This document shows, piece after piece, positions 26,458-35,828 of a stretch of 64,000 nucleotides of DNA (position 1 is the stretch's first letter; the number at the start of each line of letters is the position of its first letter). Where the stretch lies: NCBI GenBank assembly GCA_024653215.1, contig JANLFU010000005.1, positions 170,915 through 234,914 of the forward strand, written 5' to 3'. The DNA comes from Candidatus Saccharicenans sp. (GTDB lineage Bacteria > Acidobacteriota > Aminicenantia > Aminicenantales > Saccharicenantaceae). A program made the position numbers and the translations under genes. The notes beneath the pieces were generated by a model, which saw nothing but the letters and a program-made list of their open reading frames with translations, did no database searches and was not told where the DNA came from.

Positions 26458-27876
26458 TCAATCAAATATTTTGCCCGGATTAAGAATGTGGAGGGGATCC
26501 AGAGCCTGCTTTATTCTCTTCATCAGTTCTATCTGGGCGGGCTCCAGCGACAGCGGCAGGTACTTCTTCTTGTAAAGTCCAATCCCATGCTCGCCAGAAA
26601 TTACTCCGCCCCTCTGGCCCGCATCCTGAAAAAGCTCCTGCCTGGCCGCTTCCAGCTTGTCCTTTATTTCATCCAGGTTGAGCGGCACCATCTGCCCGTT
26701 CTCGTACCTGGCCTTCATCAGGTGGGAATGGACGTTGCCGTCCCCGGCATGACCGAAAACCGGAAGCCACAGGTCATACTTTCTGGCCACCTCCTGGATT
26801 TTCCTGACATGGCCCGGAATCTCGGAACGCGGCACGCAGATGTCCAGGATGTCCACGGTTTCCTTCTTGATGGCTTCATAAATCTCGGAACGAATCTTGA
26901 GCACCTCGGCCTGCTTGGCCGGGGTATCGGCCACGAAAACATCTATGGCCCCGTTTTCCAGGACCACGTCGGCTATCTGGTCGGTCAGCCGGCCGAGGTC
27001 ATCTTCCGAAGGAGAATCCACAATGACCATCAGGTGAACCTCCCCCTGGTGGCTGGGCCAGCTGAGGTTCAGGTGATGCTCGCTGAGGCTGATGACATCC
27101 AGGCCGACAAACTCCACGGCCATCGGTACTATCCCCTTTTCAAATATCAGGGGCACGTTATCTATGGCCTGTTCAATGCTGTTGAAGGGAATGACCATGG
27201 TCCGGAGAAAAGTTGGCCGGCTCATCACCTGGACGATGGCCCTGGTAATGATACCCAGGGTGCCCTCCGAACCGATGAACAGGTTGACCAGGTTGTAACC
27301 GGTGGAATTCTTGATCAGCTTGCCGCCGGGATGGATTACCCCGCCATCAGCCAGGACCACTTCCAGCCCGCGGATGTAATTCCTGATGCTCCCATACTTG
27401 ACTGCCCGGCTGCCCCCGGCGTTGGTGGCAATCATCCCGCCGAACATGGCCCCCTCATCGCCCGGGTGGGGCGGGAAATAAAAGCCTTCCCTTTCCACCG
27501 CCTGGATGAACTCGCCGAGGGTAATCCCGGCTTCAACCACGGCCAGCTGGTTCTTGCGGTCCAGCTCCAGGAACCGGTGCATCCTCTGCATGGACAGGAC
27601 AATTCCCCCATGAACCGGTACGCAACCACCGGCCAGGCCAGTTCCCCCGCCGCGCGGAGTCACCGGAATCCTGTGTCCGGCAGCCAGCTTGAGAATGGCT
27701 GAAACTTCACCGGTGCTGCCCGGCCTGACCACCACTTCCGGAGAGCAACCGGCCAGCTGGGAGACATATTCATCGTAAGCATAGCCGCAGACTTCATCCC
27801 GACAGCTCAGGACGTTGTTTTCTCCGGAAATGGCCACCAGCTCTTTTATTATTTCCTGGTTGATCTTTCCGTACAT
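26458..27876 (-). CDS. FAD-linked 2-hydroxyacid oxidase/dehydrogenase (GlcD-like)
   Basis: A 472-residue flavoprotein of the GlcD/D-lactate dehydrogenase (VAO/PCMH) family. The FAD-binding part has PEVVVRPGSTGEVSA, VTPRGGGTGLAGG, MFGGMIATNAGG and GSEGTLGIIT. The C-terminal FAD-oxidase cap has VFGHAGDGNVHSHL and ends SGEHGIGLYKKKYL...LDPLHILNPGKIF. It oxidises a 2-hydroxy acid such as glycolate or D-lactate to the 2-oxoacid. The ATG at 27876 has GAGGG at good spacing. GlcE and GlcF (Fe-S) partners are absent nearby, so the electron acceptor is unknown. Confidence 0.88.
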   Translation of the reverse strand: MYGKINQEIIKELVAISGENNVLSCRDEVCGYAYDEYVSQLAGCSPEVVVRPGSTGEVSAILKLAAGHRIPVTPRGGGTGLAGGCVPVHGGIVLSMQRMHRFLELDRKNQLAVVEAGITLGEFIQAVEREGFYFPPHPGDEGAMFGGMIATNAGGSRAVKYGSIRNYIRGLEVVLADGGVIHPGGKLIKNSTGYNLVNLFIGSEGTLGIITRAIVQVMSRPTFLRTMVIPFNSIEQAIDNVPLIFEKGIVPMAVEFVGLDVISLSEHHLNLSWPSHQGEVHLMVIVDSPSEDDLGRLTDQIADVVLENGAIDVFVADTPAKQAEVLKIRSEIYEAIKKETVDILDICVPRSEIPGHVRKIQEVARKYDLWLPVFGHAGDGNVHSHLMKARYENGQMVPLNLDEIKDKLEAARQELFQDAGQRGGVISGEHGIGLYKKKYLPLSLEPAQIELMKRIKQALDPLHILNPGKIFD

Positions 27877-28122
27877 GGTCAACCCTCTCTGCTAAATTTC
27901 CAGCCTTGAGAACTTTATCATACACGTTGCCGGGCAAATTTTCAGCCTGTCCTGGCCAGGGTTCGGGGACAGCCTATTAATTACCTGCCCTCTATACCCA
28001 GCCCTTATGAGTTTGAGCCGTAGAAAACTTTTCATATTTTACCGGGCCGAACTTCATTTTCCGGCCAGCAATTATCTTAATTCTCCCGGACTGACCTCTT
28101 CACCAGGCCAGGTGGATAGAGC

Positions 28123-29949
28123 TCACAACAGCGATTTGACCGCCTTGACGATGGCAGCGGCATCTATTTCGTACCTGGCCAGCAACTCTTCCGGCTTTCC
28201 AGAACGTGGTAGCTCCCGCACGCAGAGATGTTTCCAGGACTTCTTGTCCGGAAGAACCAGGGCCACGGCCGTTCCCAGGCCACCCTGCTCGAAATGGTCC
28301 TCGGCCACCACCACCCGGCCTCCAGTTTCGGCCACTGAATTTACGATAGTCTCCCGGTCGATCGGTTTCACCGAGTAGGCATCAATAACTCTTATATTGA
28401 TCCCATCCTTCTTCAACTGGTCATAGGCCTTGAGCGCTTCGTGAACGGTAATCCCGGCCCCGATGACGGTCGCGGCATCATTATCGCTCCGGCGCAACAC
28501 CTTGGCTCCACCGGCCGGGAATTCTTCCTCCGGCTTATAGAGAATTGGCGTGGCCGGCCTGGTGGTCCTGATGTAAACCAGGCCCCGGTACCTGGCCGCT
28601 TCCCTGACGCACTTCTCGGCACAGATTGCATCAGATGGATAAAGCACCAGGCAACCTGGGATGGGCAGGAACATGGCCAGGTCTTCCAGACCCATCTGCG
28701 ACGGGCCATCCTCACCGATGCTGACCCCGACGTGCGAGCCGCAGAACTTGACGTTGGAAAATGAATAGGCAGCCATCCTAATCTGGTCATGAGCCCTGGT
28801 CAGAAAGGCGGCAAAGGTGGCCACAAAGGGCAGAAAGCCCCTGGCCGCCAGTCCCATGGCCATGCCCACCATGTTCTGCTCGGCTATAAAAGACTGGAAA
28901 GAACGCCCGGGAAAAGAGGCGAAAAAGCGGTCGGCGTAGGTGGAATTCTTGACGTCGCCATCGACCACCACCACCCGGTTGTTGACCCGGCCCAGCTTTT
29001 CCAGGGCAATGCCGTAAGCCAGCCGGGTGGCCGTTTTCTCCTTATAATCCGGCAGCGGAAAATCAAGAGCATCGGTCCACTTCGGAGCTCTGGCTCTTTC
29101 CCGGCCTTTGACGTATTTCCAGGCTTCAACCTCGGGCATTGGCCCCAGCTCGGCCAGGGCCTTTTCCAGCTCTTCCGGCTTGAGCGGCTTGCCGTGCCAG
29201 CCGTTCTTATCCTCGATGAAAGAAACTCCCTTGCCCTTGATCGTCCTGGCCAGGATGACCTTGGGATTCGAGCCTTTCCTGGCCGCGGCCAGGGCTTCCA
29301 GGATTTTCTGAATCTTATGGCCGTCAACCGTGAAAACATCCCAGCCAAAAGCCCGAAACTTCCTGGCATAGGCCTGGACATCGTGCTGGTGCATGGTCGG
29401 GTCAGATTGACCCAGCCGGTTGATGTCCACCATGGCCACCAGGTTACCAAGCTGCAGTTCCCGGCCGGCGTTGGCTGCCTCCCAGACCGCTCCCTCGGCG
29501 CATTCCCCGTCGCCCATCAGGACAAAGGTCCTGGCCTTAACTCCGGCCAGTTTCTGGGCCAGGGCCAGGCCCACTCCCACCGATAATCCCTGACCGAGGG
29601 AACCGGTGGCGGCTTTCACCCAGGGCATCCGCGGTGTCGGATGGCCTTCAAGGTCGCTGCTGATTTTTCTAAGGTCAAGAAGCGTGTCCGCGGGAATAAT
29701 ACCCGCTTCCGCATAGGCCGCCCAGAGGATGGGGGCCGCGTGCCCCTTGGACAGCACAAATTCGTCGTTTTCCGGCGCATAAGGATCTTTAAGGTTATAG
29801 CGCATCTCGTGGAAAAAGAGACAGGCCATGATTTCGGCCGATGACAGGCAGGTGGTCGGGTGCCCCGAGCCGGCCACCGTGGTCATCTTCAGAGAATGAA
29901 TTCTCAGGCGCTTGGCGATTTTTTCCAGTACGGATATGGATGACATCAT
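28123..29949 (-). CDS. tkt: Transketolase
   Basis: A full-length, single-chain 608-residue transketolase (animal-type length) transferring two-carbon units in the non-oxidative pentose phosphate pathway with thiamine diphosphate. Seen: SGHPTTCLSSAEI, SKGHAAP, TGSLGQGLSVGVG, the TPP/Mg motif GDGECAEGAVWEA (from residue 146), and the pyrimidine-domain segment GVSIGEDGPSQMGLEDLAM. The C-terminal domain contains RVVVAEDHFEQGGLG. Tandem ATGs follow GGGAG; the second has slightly better spacing. No linked pentose-phosphate genes. Confidence 0.92.
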   Translation of the reverse strand: MMSSISVLEKIAKRLRIHSLKMTTVAGSGHPTTCLSSAEIMACLFFHEMRYNLKDPYAPENDEFVLSKGHAAPILWAAYAEAGIIPADTLLDLRKISSDLEGHPTPRMPWVKAATGSLGQGLSVGVGLALAQKLAGVKARTFVLMGDGECAEGAVWEAANAGRELQLGNLVAMVDINRLGQSDPTMHQHDVQAYARKFRAFGWDVFTVDGHKIQKILEALAAARKGSNPKVILARTIKGKGVSFIEDKNGWHGKPLKPEELEKALAELGPMPEVEAWKYVKGRERARAPKWTDALDFPLPDYKEKTATRLAYGIALEKLGRVNNRVVVVDGDVKNSTYADRFFASFPGRSFQSFIAEQNMVGMAMGLAARGFLPFVATFAAFLTRAHDQIRMAAYSFSNVKFCGSHVGVSIGEDGPSQMGLEDLAMFLPIPGCLVLYPSDAICAEKCVREAARYRGLVYIRTTRPATPILYKPEEEFPAGGAKVLRRSDNDAATVIGAGITVHEALKAYDQLKKDGINIRVIDAYSVKPIDRETIVNSVAETGGRVVVAEDHFEQGGLGTAVALVLPDKKSWKHLCVRELPRSGKPEELLARYEIDAAAIVKAVKSLL

Positions 29950-30174
29950 TTGACTCCCAAAAAAATTTAGCTTTCATTATATTTTGAAAAGCAGCCACTC
30001 TCAAGGAAAAAACTTAAAAATGATAATTTCTCCGGAATGCGACCAGAGGGCCTGTCAAGTTATCTGTTTAAACAGGTTGCTTCAAGGGGACAAATTGTCT
30101 GCCAGCCGAAGGATATTGGCCTGGCGATACGACCTGGCAATTGCTTGTTGTATTTTCCCCGACCAATATCCGGG

Positions 30175-30975
30175 CTATTCCCCCATCTTGGCCAGAAGGC
30201 CTTTGGCCCTGACCTGCCTGAACATTCTGAAGAAAAAGAACAGGGCCAGCAACAGGTAAACCAGGTCCAATCCAAAAGCCTTGACCAGGTGCCCGGCCGG
30301 AAAAGTCCGGCCAAAGATAATCGCTCTCATCCCTTCAAAGACATAGGAAGCCGGAATGGCCAGGGCTACCTTCTGCAGGAATTTCGGCAGCACGGAAACC
30401 GGGTAGAAGACGGCCGAGATGGGCTGGAAGAGAAAAGCCACGCCCCAGGCCAGGACCTCGGCCTGCTGCCCGAAGCGCAGGATCAGCCCGGTGGTCAGGA
30501 TGCCTATGGCCCAGCCCAGTATCACCAGGCAGATCATGAAAGGCAGCAGGTACATACCAATGATGAACAGGTTGAAGGAATAAAGAAGCCAGGCCAGGAG
30601 CGAGCTGATCAGGAAAACCACCACCACCTTGAACACGGCCACCATCATCAGCGAAGCCAGGTACTCGCCTATGGTCAAAGGGCTGACGAACAGGTTGAGG
30701 AAATTCCGGGCCCAGACTTCTTCCAGGAAGGAAACGGAAATTCCCTGCTGCGAGCGGAAGAGAATGTCCCAGAGAATCAGAGCCCCCAGGAAAATGCCCA
30801 GAAAGTTGGGCGTTGATTTTCCTTCAGCCGACAGCTTGGTGATGTACAGGCTGACAAAACCCCAGACCAGAAGATCCAGCAGGGGCCAGTAGAAGATCTC
30901 GACCAGCCTGGTCAGGCTGTGCTTATATAGATAGATATGGCGCAGAAACATGGCCGAGATGCGGTACGGTTTCAT
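30175..30975 (-). CDS. ABC-2 type transporter permease
   Basis: A 266-residue integral membrane subunit with six hydrophobic segments (for example LIFGRTF preceding the last helix and IGMYLLPFMICLVILGWAIGI). The N-terminal RHIYLYKHSLTRLVEIFYWP resembles ABC-2 export permeases of the NodJ/polysaccharide type. It overlaps the ATPase gene upstream by 4 bp and has GGAGGT before its ATG, so the two are coupled. The exported compound is unknown. Confidence 0.85.
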   Translation of the reverse strand: MKPYRISAMFLRHIYLYKHSLTRLVEIFYWPLLDLLVWGFVSLYITKLSAEGKSTPNFLGIFLGALILWDILFRSQQGISVSFLEEVWARNFLNLFVSPLTIGEYLASLMMVAVFKVVVVFLISSLLAWLLYSFNLFIIGMYLLPFMICLVILGWAIGILTTGLILRFGQQAEVLAWGVAFLFQPISAVFYPVSVLPKFLQKVALAIPASYVFEGMRAIIFGRTFPAGHLVKAFGLDLVYLLLALFFFFRMFRQVRAKGLLAKMGE

Positions 30976-31721
30976 GGTCGTACCTCCCTGGCCACCTTGA
31001 GAAAGACATCTTCCAGGTCCTCGCCCCTGAACCTGGCCACCAGGTCGTCGGGCGTTCCCCGGGCAATTATTTCGCCGTGATGCAGGAAGAGCAGGCGGTC
31101 GGATATCTCCTCCATTTCCTGCATGTTATGCGAGGTGTAGAGAATGGCCATCTTCTTGGTGCGCTTCATTTCCAGAAGATAGGTCCTGGTCCGGTCGGCA
31201 ATGTCCGGGTCCAGGCTGGCCGTCGGCTCGTCCAGCAGGAGAATCTCCGGCTCATTAATAAAGGCCTTGGCCAGGTTCAACCTGGTCATCTGTCCCGAGG
31301 ACAGGGTCCTCACCGGGCGGTCGACCACATCCTTCAACTCGAACTGCTCTACCAGGAGGTCTATCCTTGACCTGGCTTTCCTGACACCGTAAAGCCTGGC
31401 AAAAACCATCAATGATTCCCTGAGGGTAAGAGAATACGGCATGGCCACGTAGGTGGAAGAAAAATTCATGCGCCTGAGGATTTTTTCCCGCTGCCTGGGC
31501 CGGGAGGGGTCCAGGCCGAAAATTCTAATTTCCCCGGAAGTAGGTGAAGTCAGACCCAGCAGCATGTGGATTATGGTGGTCTTTCCGGCGCCGTTCGGAC
31601 CAAGCATCCCCAGAATTTCCCCGGGGTAAAGGTCAAAGGATACTGATTTTACAGCCTGAAAAGAATTAAAGGATTTTGATAAATTTTTTACTTCAAGCAA
31701 AGGAGTGGCCGCCGCAACCAT
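30972..31721 (-). CDS. ABC transporter ATP-binding protein
   Basis: A 249-residue ATPase of an ABC-2 exporter. Walker A GPNGAGKTT, Q-loop region RMNFSSTYVAMPYSLT, signature LSSGQM (LSSGQ variant), Walker B EILLLDEPTASLDPD, switch His in YTSHNMQEME. Energises the permease with which it overlaps by 4 bp. GGAG precedes the ATG. Confidence 0.9.
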   Translation of the reverse strand: MVAAATPLLEVKNLSKSFNSFQAVKSVSFDLYPGEILGMLGPNGAGKTTIIHMLLGLTSPTSGEIRIFGLDPSRPRQREKILRRMNFSSTYVAMPYSLTLRESLMVFARLYGVRKARSRIDLLVEQFELKDVVDRPVRTLSSGQMTRLNLAKAFINEPEILLLDEPTASLDPDIADRTRTYLLEMKRTKKMAILYTSHNMQEMEEISDRLLFLHHGEIIARGTPDDLVARFRGEDLEDVFLKVAREVRP

Positions 31722-32046
31722 CGCTGCTCTCCAGGAGTCCTGCTCTTGAACCAGATTAATAAGCTAAAATATACCAGAACGAAATAAGGCTGTCTATCAG
31801 GCCGACAAGGTCCCCCATATATCTTAATCAGAGCAAAAAGCCGCTGACTTAATCCATCCTGCGTTCTTCATGAATCAAGTAAGTTAAATATGATTTAAGG
31901 CGGCAGTATTACTTATTGATTCCTGGTTCTGCTCGGGCCCGGGCTTAAAGTCCAGATAATGATAGATTCAAAATTGAAATCCGGGTGTTTTTCTCATAGC
32001 TCGGACGCGCAACTCTCCCCTTCTTCAGGCGCCCAGATAGGATCAT
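31722..32046. other. Intergenic region between dGTPase and ABC genes
   Basis: About 325 bp. It should hold the ABC operon promoter; a minus-strand TATATT near 31775 is the best -10 candidate. No coding frame or strong hairpin seen. Confidence 0.4.
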
Positions 32047-33072
32047 TTAAAACCTGGTTCCAGGCAGAAAGATTTTCTCGTAGATGTCCAGGGCATAGCG
32101 GTCGGTCATTCCGGCGATGAAATCGGCCACGCGTCTTTCGAGCGGATCCCCTTTCGGATAATCTTTAATCCATTCTCCCGGGTTCTTCTGGAAATATTCA
32201 AAAAGCTCTCTTATTATCTTCCCGGTCTTGGTGAGGTCGGCCCTGGCCGCCGGGTTGAGATAAACTCGCTCATAGAGAAAATCCCTGAGGTCTATCAGGG
32301 CCTGGTATATCTTCTGGCTCATGGCAATCCTTGCCAGCCTGTTCTTAAGGCTGGTTTCCACCACGTCCATCACCAGGCGGTCTATCCTGGTGGCATGATG
32401 CTTGCCCAGAATATCGGTCAGCCTGGATGGAATGCTCTCCTCTTTGATCAGCCCTGCCCTCATGGCATCATCCAGGTCATGGTTGACGTAGGCAATCACG
32501 TCAGAAATCCTGACCACCTGGCCCTCCAGGGTGGCCGGCATGCTCTCCGGGTCATCGTCCAGGATCTCCCCGCGTCCCTTGGAGTGCTTGCAGATTCCGT
32601 CGCGGACTTCCAGGGTCAGGTTAAGTCCCTTGCCTTCATACTCCAGCTTATCAACCACCCGCAGGCTCTGTTCATAATGACAGAACCCGTCGGGGAGCAG
32701 GCTGTTCAGGGTTCCTTCCCCGGCGTGCCCGAAGGGAGTATGCCCCAGGTCATGACCGAGGGCAATGGCCTCGGTCAGGTCTTCATTCAGACGCAGGGCC
32801 CGGGCGATGGTTCTGGCTATCTGCGAAACTTCCAAAGTATGGGTCAGCCGGGTACGGTAATGATCGCCAAAAGGAGACAGGAAAACCTGCGTCTTGTGTT
32901 TGAGGCGGCGAAAGGACTTGCAGTGTATGATCCGGTCCCGGTCCCGCTGGAAAGCGGTGCGAATGGGATGGGGCTGTTCCGAACGGAGACGCCCCTTGCT
33001 TTTGGAGCTCAAGCAGGCCCGGGGCGACAGATTCTTCTTTTCCATTTCTTCAATCTGCTCTCTGATGTTCAT
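32047..33072 (-). CDS. dgt: dGTP triphosphohydrolase (HD superfamily)
   Basis: A 341-residue dNTPase that hydrolyses dGTP to deoxyguanosine and triphosphate. The HD metal site is visible: [13 protein letters not shown] (His78), [14 protein letters not shown] (His107-Asp108) and [17 protein letters not shown] (later Asp). The N-terminal [23 protein letters not shown] is the conserved nucleotide-binding lead-in. Shorter than E. coli Dgt and closer to the type common in other phyla. AAGGAG is 8 nt before the ATG. Confidence 0.92.
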   Translation of the reverse strand: MNIREQIEEMEKKNLSPRACLSSKSKGRLRSEQPHPIRTAFQRDRDRIIHCKSFRRLKHKTQVFLSPFGDHYRTRLTHTLEVSQIARTIARALRLNEDLTEAIALGHDLGHTPFGHAGEGTLNSLLPDGFCHYEQSLRVVDKLEYEGKGLNLTLEVRDGICKHSKGRGEILDDDPESMPATLEGQVVRISDVIAYVNHDLDDAMRAGLIKEESIPSRLTDILGKHHATRIDRLVMDVVETSLKNRLARIAMSQKIYQALIDLRDFLYERVYLNPAARADLTKTGKIIRELFEYFQKNPGEWIKDYPKGDPLERRVADFIAGMTDRYALDIYEKIFLPGTRF

Positions 33073-33472
33073 GGCCTGTGCTCCTTCAGCCTTCCGGCAA
33101 GCCCGAGCTGACTTTCTTCAATAATCTTATTTTAATGCCCCGGGTTGTTCAAGTCCGCAATTACCCTATTCAGAAAACCAGCAGAGCCAACGGCTTTTCC
33201 GCCATCGGACCGAATCAAACACGCCTTTCTCTCTTGCCCTGTGCTCTCCTTCCACGGGAGATATTTTGATGGCCGACACAGAAAAAAAATATTATTTCAG
33301 CCAGGGTAGTCATTTTAATTTTTGCGCCGGTTAAAAGGCTCGTTTATTCCAGGCCTTAAATCGGGACGACTTTACTCCGCTGGCTCTGATAGCTGTCGCC
33401 TGCCAGATATTCACCTTGAGGCCCAAACACAGTTTCAGTATAATTCCACTCTGCCCGATTCAAGGTTAAACC
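33073..33472. other. Intergenic region between dgt and the yggS-like gene
   Basis: About 400 bp of divergent intergenic DNA. The right end holds the promoter listed separately at 33416-33444. Nothing recognisable in the remainder. Confidence 0.5.
33416..33444 (+). promoter_or_regulatory. Promoter of the yggS-like gene
   Basis: TTGAGG (33416-33421), 17-bp spacer, TATAAT (33439-33444). Expected start about 33451, leaving a 22-nt leader with AAGG before the ATG. Confidence 0.65.
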
Positions 33473-34147
33473 ATGAACGATCACAGCCTGGAGCACATAA
33501 AAGAAAACGTCAGGCAGCTCCTAAAGGAACTTCCGCCCGGAGTGGAACTGGTAGCCGCAGCCAAACAGCAACCGCCGGAAAAGATCGTGGCCGCCATCGA
33601 AGCGGGAATCAGGATAATCGGTGAAAATTATGTCCAGGAAGCGGCCGAAGCCTTCATGGTTATCGGAAAAAAGGTCCAGTGGTCCTTCATCGGCCACCTG
33701 CAAAAAAACAAGGTAAAAAAGGCGGTAGAAATCTTTGACATCATAGAAACGGTGGATTCCCTGGAACTGGCCGCAGAAATTAACAAGCGCTGTGCCGCCC
33801 TCGGAAAAATCATGCCGGTTCTGATCGAAGTCAACTCCGGCCGGGAGCCGCAGAAGTTCGGGGCCCTGCCGGAAGAGGTCGAGCCGCTGGCCCGGGCCAT
33901 AACCGGTCTGCCAAACCTTAAATTACGCGGGCTGATGACCATGGGACCTTTTGAGGGCGACCCGGAAGAGGCCAGGCCTTACTTCCGGTTGACCCGACAG
34001 CTTTTCGAGCAGCTTAAAGCTCTAAATCTGCCGGGCGCCGAGCTAAATATTCTATCAATGGGCATGACCAACTCTTACCGGGTGGCCATAGAAGAAGGGG
34101 CGAACAGGGTGCGCCTGGGAACCAGGATCTTCGGTCCCCGTTTCTGA
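33473..34147 (+). CDS. YggS/PLPBP family PLP-homeostasis protein
   Basis: A 224-residue single-domain PLP carrier of the YggS/PROSC family that maintains PLP and amino-acid balance without known enzymatic turnover. Lys31 in LVAAAKQQP is the PLP lysine. IIGENYVQE, WSFIGHLQKNK, LRGLMTMGPF and LSMGMTNSYRVAIEEGANRVRLGTRIFG are the successive family motifs. Length is normal. Followed 23 bp later by the OFA transporter, possibly one transcript. Confidence 0.92.
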   Translation: MNDHSLEHIKENVRQLLKELPPGVELVAAAKQQPPEKIVAAIEAGIRIIGENYVQEAAEAFMVIGKKVQWSFIGHLQKNKVKKAVEIFDIIETVDSLELAAEINKRCAALGKIMPVLIEVNSGREPQKFGALPEEVEPLARAITGLPNLKLRGLMTMGPFEGDPEEARPYFRLTRQLFEQLKALNLPGAELNILSMGMTNSYRVAIEEGANRVRLGTRIFGPRF

Positions 34148-34170
34148 AAATTATTAACAGGAAGGTTACC

Positions 34171-35547
34171 ATGAAGAACAGGTGGTTTGTAGTCCTCGGA
34201 GCTCTCATTATCCAGGTCAGCCTGGGAGCAGTCTACATCTGGAGCGTTTTCCAGACTCCCCTTCTAACTCATTTCCCGACCTGGAAGGAAACCCAGGTTA
34301 CCCTCCCGGCCCAGATAATTCTGGCCTGCTTCGCCCTGGCCGTGATCCTGGCCGGAAGGATTCAGGATAAAATTGGGCCCAGGCCGGTGGCCATCGCCGG
34401 CGGGTTGATGCTCGGTTCCGGCCTGATCCTGGCCAGGTTCACGGCCGGCTTCGCCCCGGGCCCGGCCCTGGTCTGGTTGATTATCACCTACTCGGTGATC
34501 GGCGGTCTGGGCATCGGAGCCGCTTATGTCTGCCCCATAGCCACCTGCGTCAAGTGGTTTCCTGATAAAAGGGGCCTGATCACCGGGCTGGCCGTGGCCG
34601 GCTTCGGAGCCGGGGCCTTTTTCTTTGCGCCCCTGGCCAAGGCCCTGATTACCGGGGGCCCCTACCAGCTTTTTGGAAAGAGCCTCTTTTCTCTGCCCCA
34701 GGTCGGGCTCTTCAATACTTTTATGGTCCTGGGAATTATCTTCCTCATAACCATCACCCTGGGAGCGCTGCTGCTCAAGAACCCGGAGCCGGGATACTGT
34801 CCGGCCGGATGGAAACCGCCGGCTCAGACCGCCGCCGCCAGCAAGCTCAAGGTGGATTTCTCACCGGCCGATATGTTCCGCACCTGGCAGTTCTGGTTGC
34901 TCTGGGGAATCTATCTCACCGGTTGTGCCGCCGGGCTGATGATCATCATGAAAGCCTCGCCCATCTGGCAGTCCTTCGCCCTGTCCAACCTGACCTCGGG
35001 CCTGGATTCGGCTACCTTCAACCGGATTGCCTCGGCCGGAGCCCTGGCCGTTTCCATCCTGGCCATCTTCAATTCTCTGGGTCGGATTGTTTGGGGAAAG
35101 GTTTCCGACGCTGCCGGACGCAAGAACACCCTTATTGCCATGTTTCTGCTTTGCGGTCTGACCATGCTGGCCTTCAATACTCTTAAACCTTATTCACTGT
35201 TTCTTATCGGCATCTCCCTGGTCGGCCTGTGTTTTGGTGGTTTCCTGGCCGTCTTTCCGGCGGTTACCGCGGATTATTTTGGGACCAGGCATTACGGGGC
35301 CAACTACGGCTGGATGTTCAGCGCCTATGGCGTGGGCGGCCTGCTGGGACCCTACCTGGCCGCGGCCCTGATGAAAACCCAGGCCATAGTCAAGATTAGG
35401 GAAATAAGAGATGCCCAGGAAGAAACTGTCCGGTCGCTCCTGGTCGGTGATTACCGCCGGGCCTTCGTGGTGGCCGGCATTTTATGCCTTGTTTCCACTG
35501 CCGTCCTGCTACTCTTAAAAAAGCCCGAGGTCAGCAAAGAAAAATAA
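34171..35547 (+). CDS. OFA-family MFS transporter (oxalate/formate antiporter-like)
   Basis: A 458-residue inner-membrane carrier with 12 predicted helices. The start RWFVVLGALIIQVSLGAVYIWSVF is typical of the OFA family, as are GPRPVAIAGG after helix 2 and GLGIGAAYVCPIATCVKWFPDKRG. Known members exchange oxalate/formate or take up lactate and other monocarboxylates; the substrate here is not determined. AGGAAGG precedes the ATG. A hairpin with a short U-rich tail follows the stop codon. Confidence 0.87.
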   Translation: MKNRWFVVLGALIIQVSLGAVYIWSVFQTPLLTHFPTWKETQVTLPAQIILACFALAVILAGRIQDKIGPRPVAIAGGLMLGSGLILARFTAGFAPGPALVWLIITYSVIGGLGIGAAYVCPIATCVKWFPDKRGLITGLAVAGFGAGAFFFAPLAKALITGGPYQLFGKSLFSLPQVGLFNTFMVLGIIFLITITLGALLLKNPEPGYCPAGWKPPAQTAAASKLKVDFSPADMFRTWQFWLLWGIYLTGCAAGLMIIMKASPIWQSFALSNLTSGLDSATFNRIASAGALAVSILAIFNSLGRIVWGKVSDAAGRKNTLIAMFLLCGLTMLAFNTLKPYSLFLIGISLVGLCFGGFLAVFPAVTADYFGTRHYGANYGWMFSAYGVGGLLGPYLAAALMKTQAIVKIREIRDAQEETVRSLLVGDYRRAFVVAGILCLVSTAVLLLLKKPEVSKEK

Positions 35548-35553
35548 GACTGC

Positions 35554-35588
35554 GGGTCCGCTTGCTCCGGCCGGGTTCTTGCGGGCCC
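35554..35588 (+). terminator. Hairpin terminator after the OFA carrier
   Basis: Stem GGGTCCGC/GCGGGCCC (8 bp including one G-U), 19-nt loop that itself contains CCGGCCGG, followed by AATTTTA. Begins 6 bp after the stop codon. Confidence 0.5.
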
Positions 35589-35828
35589 AATTTTAGGCTG
35601 TTGAAGTGAACCGGTCTCGCCGTTCCCGTCCATTATATTCTCGCCTTTCATGATTTCTTCCAATCTTCTTAGGGGAAAAATCAACTACCTCGGGCTAACC
35701 CCTGCCTCACATTCTCCTGCACCTACATTTTTCCTGGTGTCCCCCGGTCTGCTCCAGTTTTTCTTAAATCATAAATTCGGCAGACGAGATTAGGCAAGAT
35801 TAGACGGTTTTATATGAAATTAAGATGA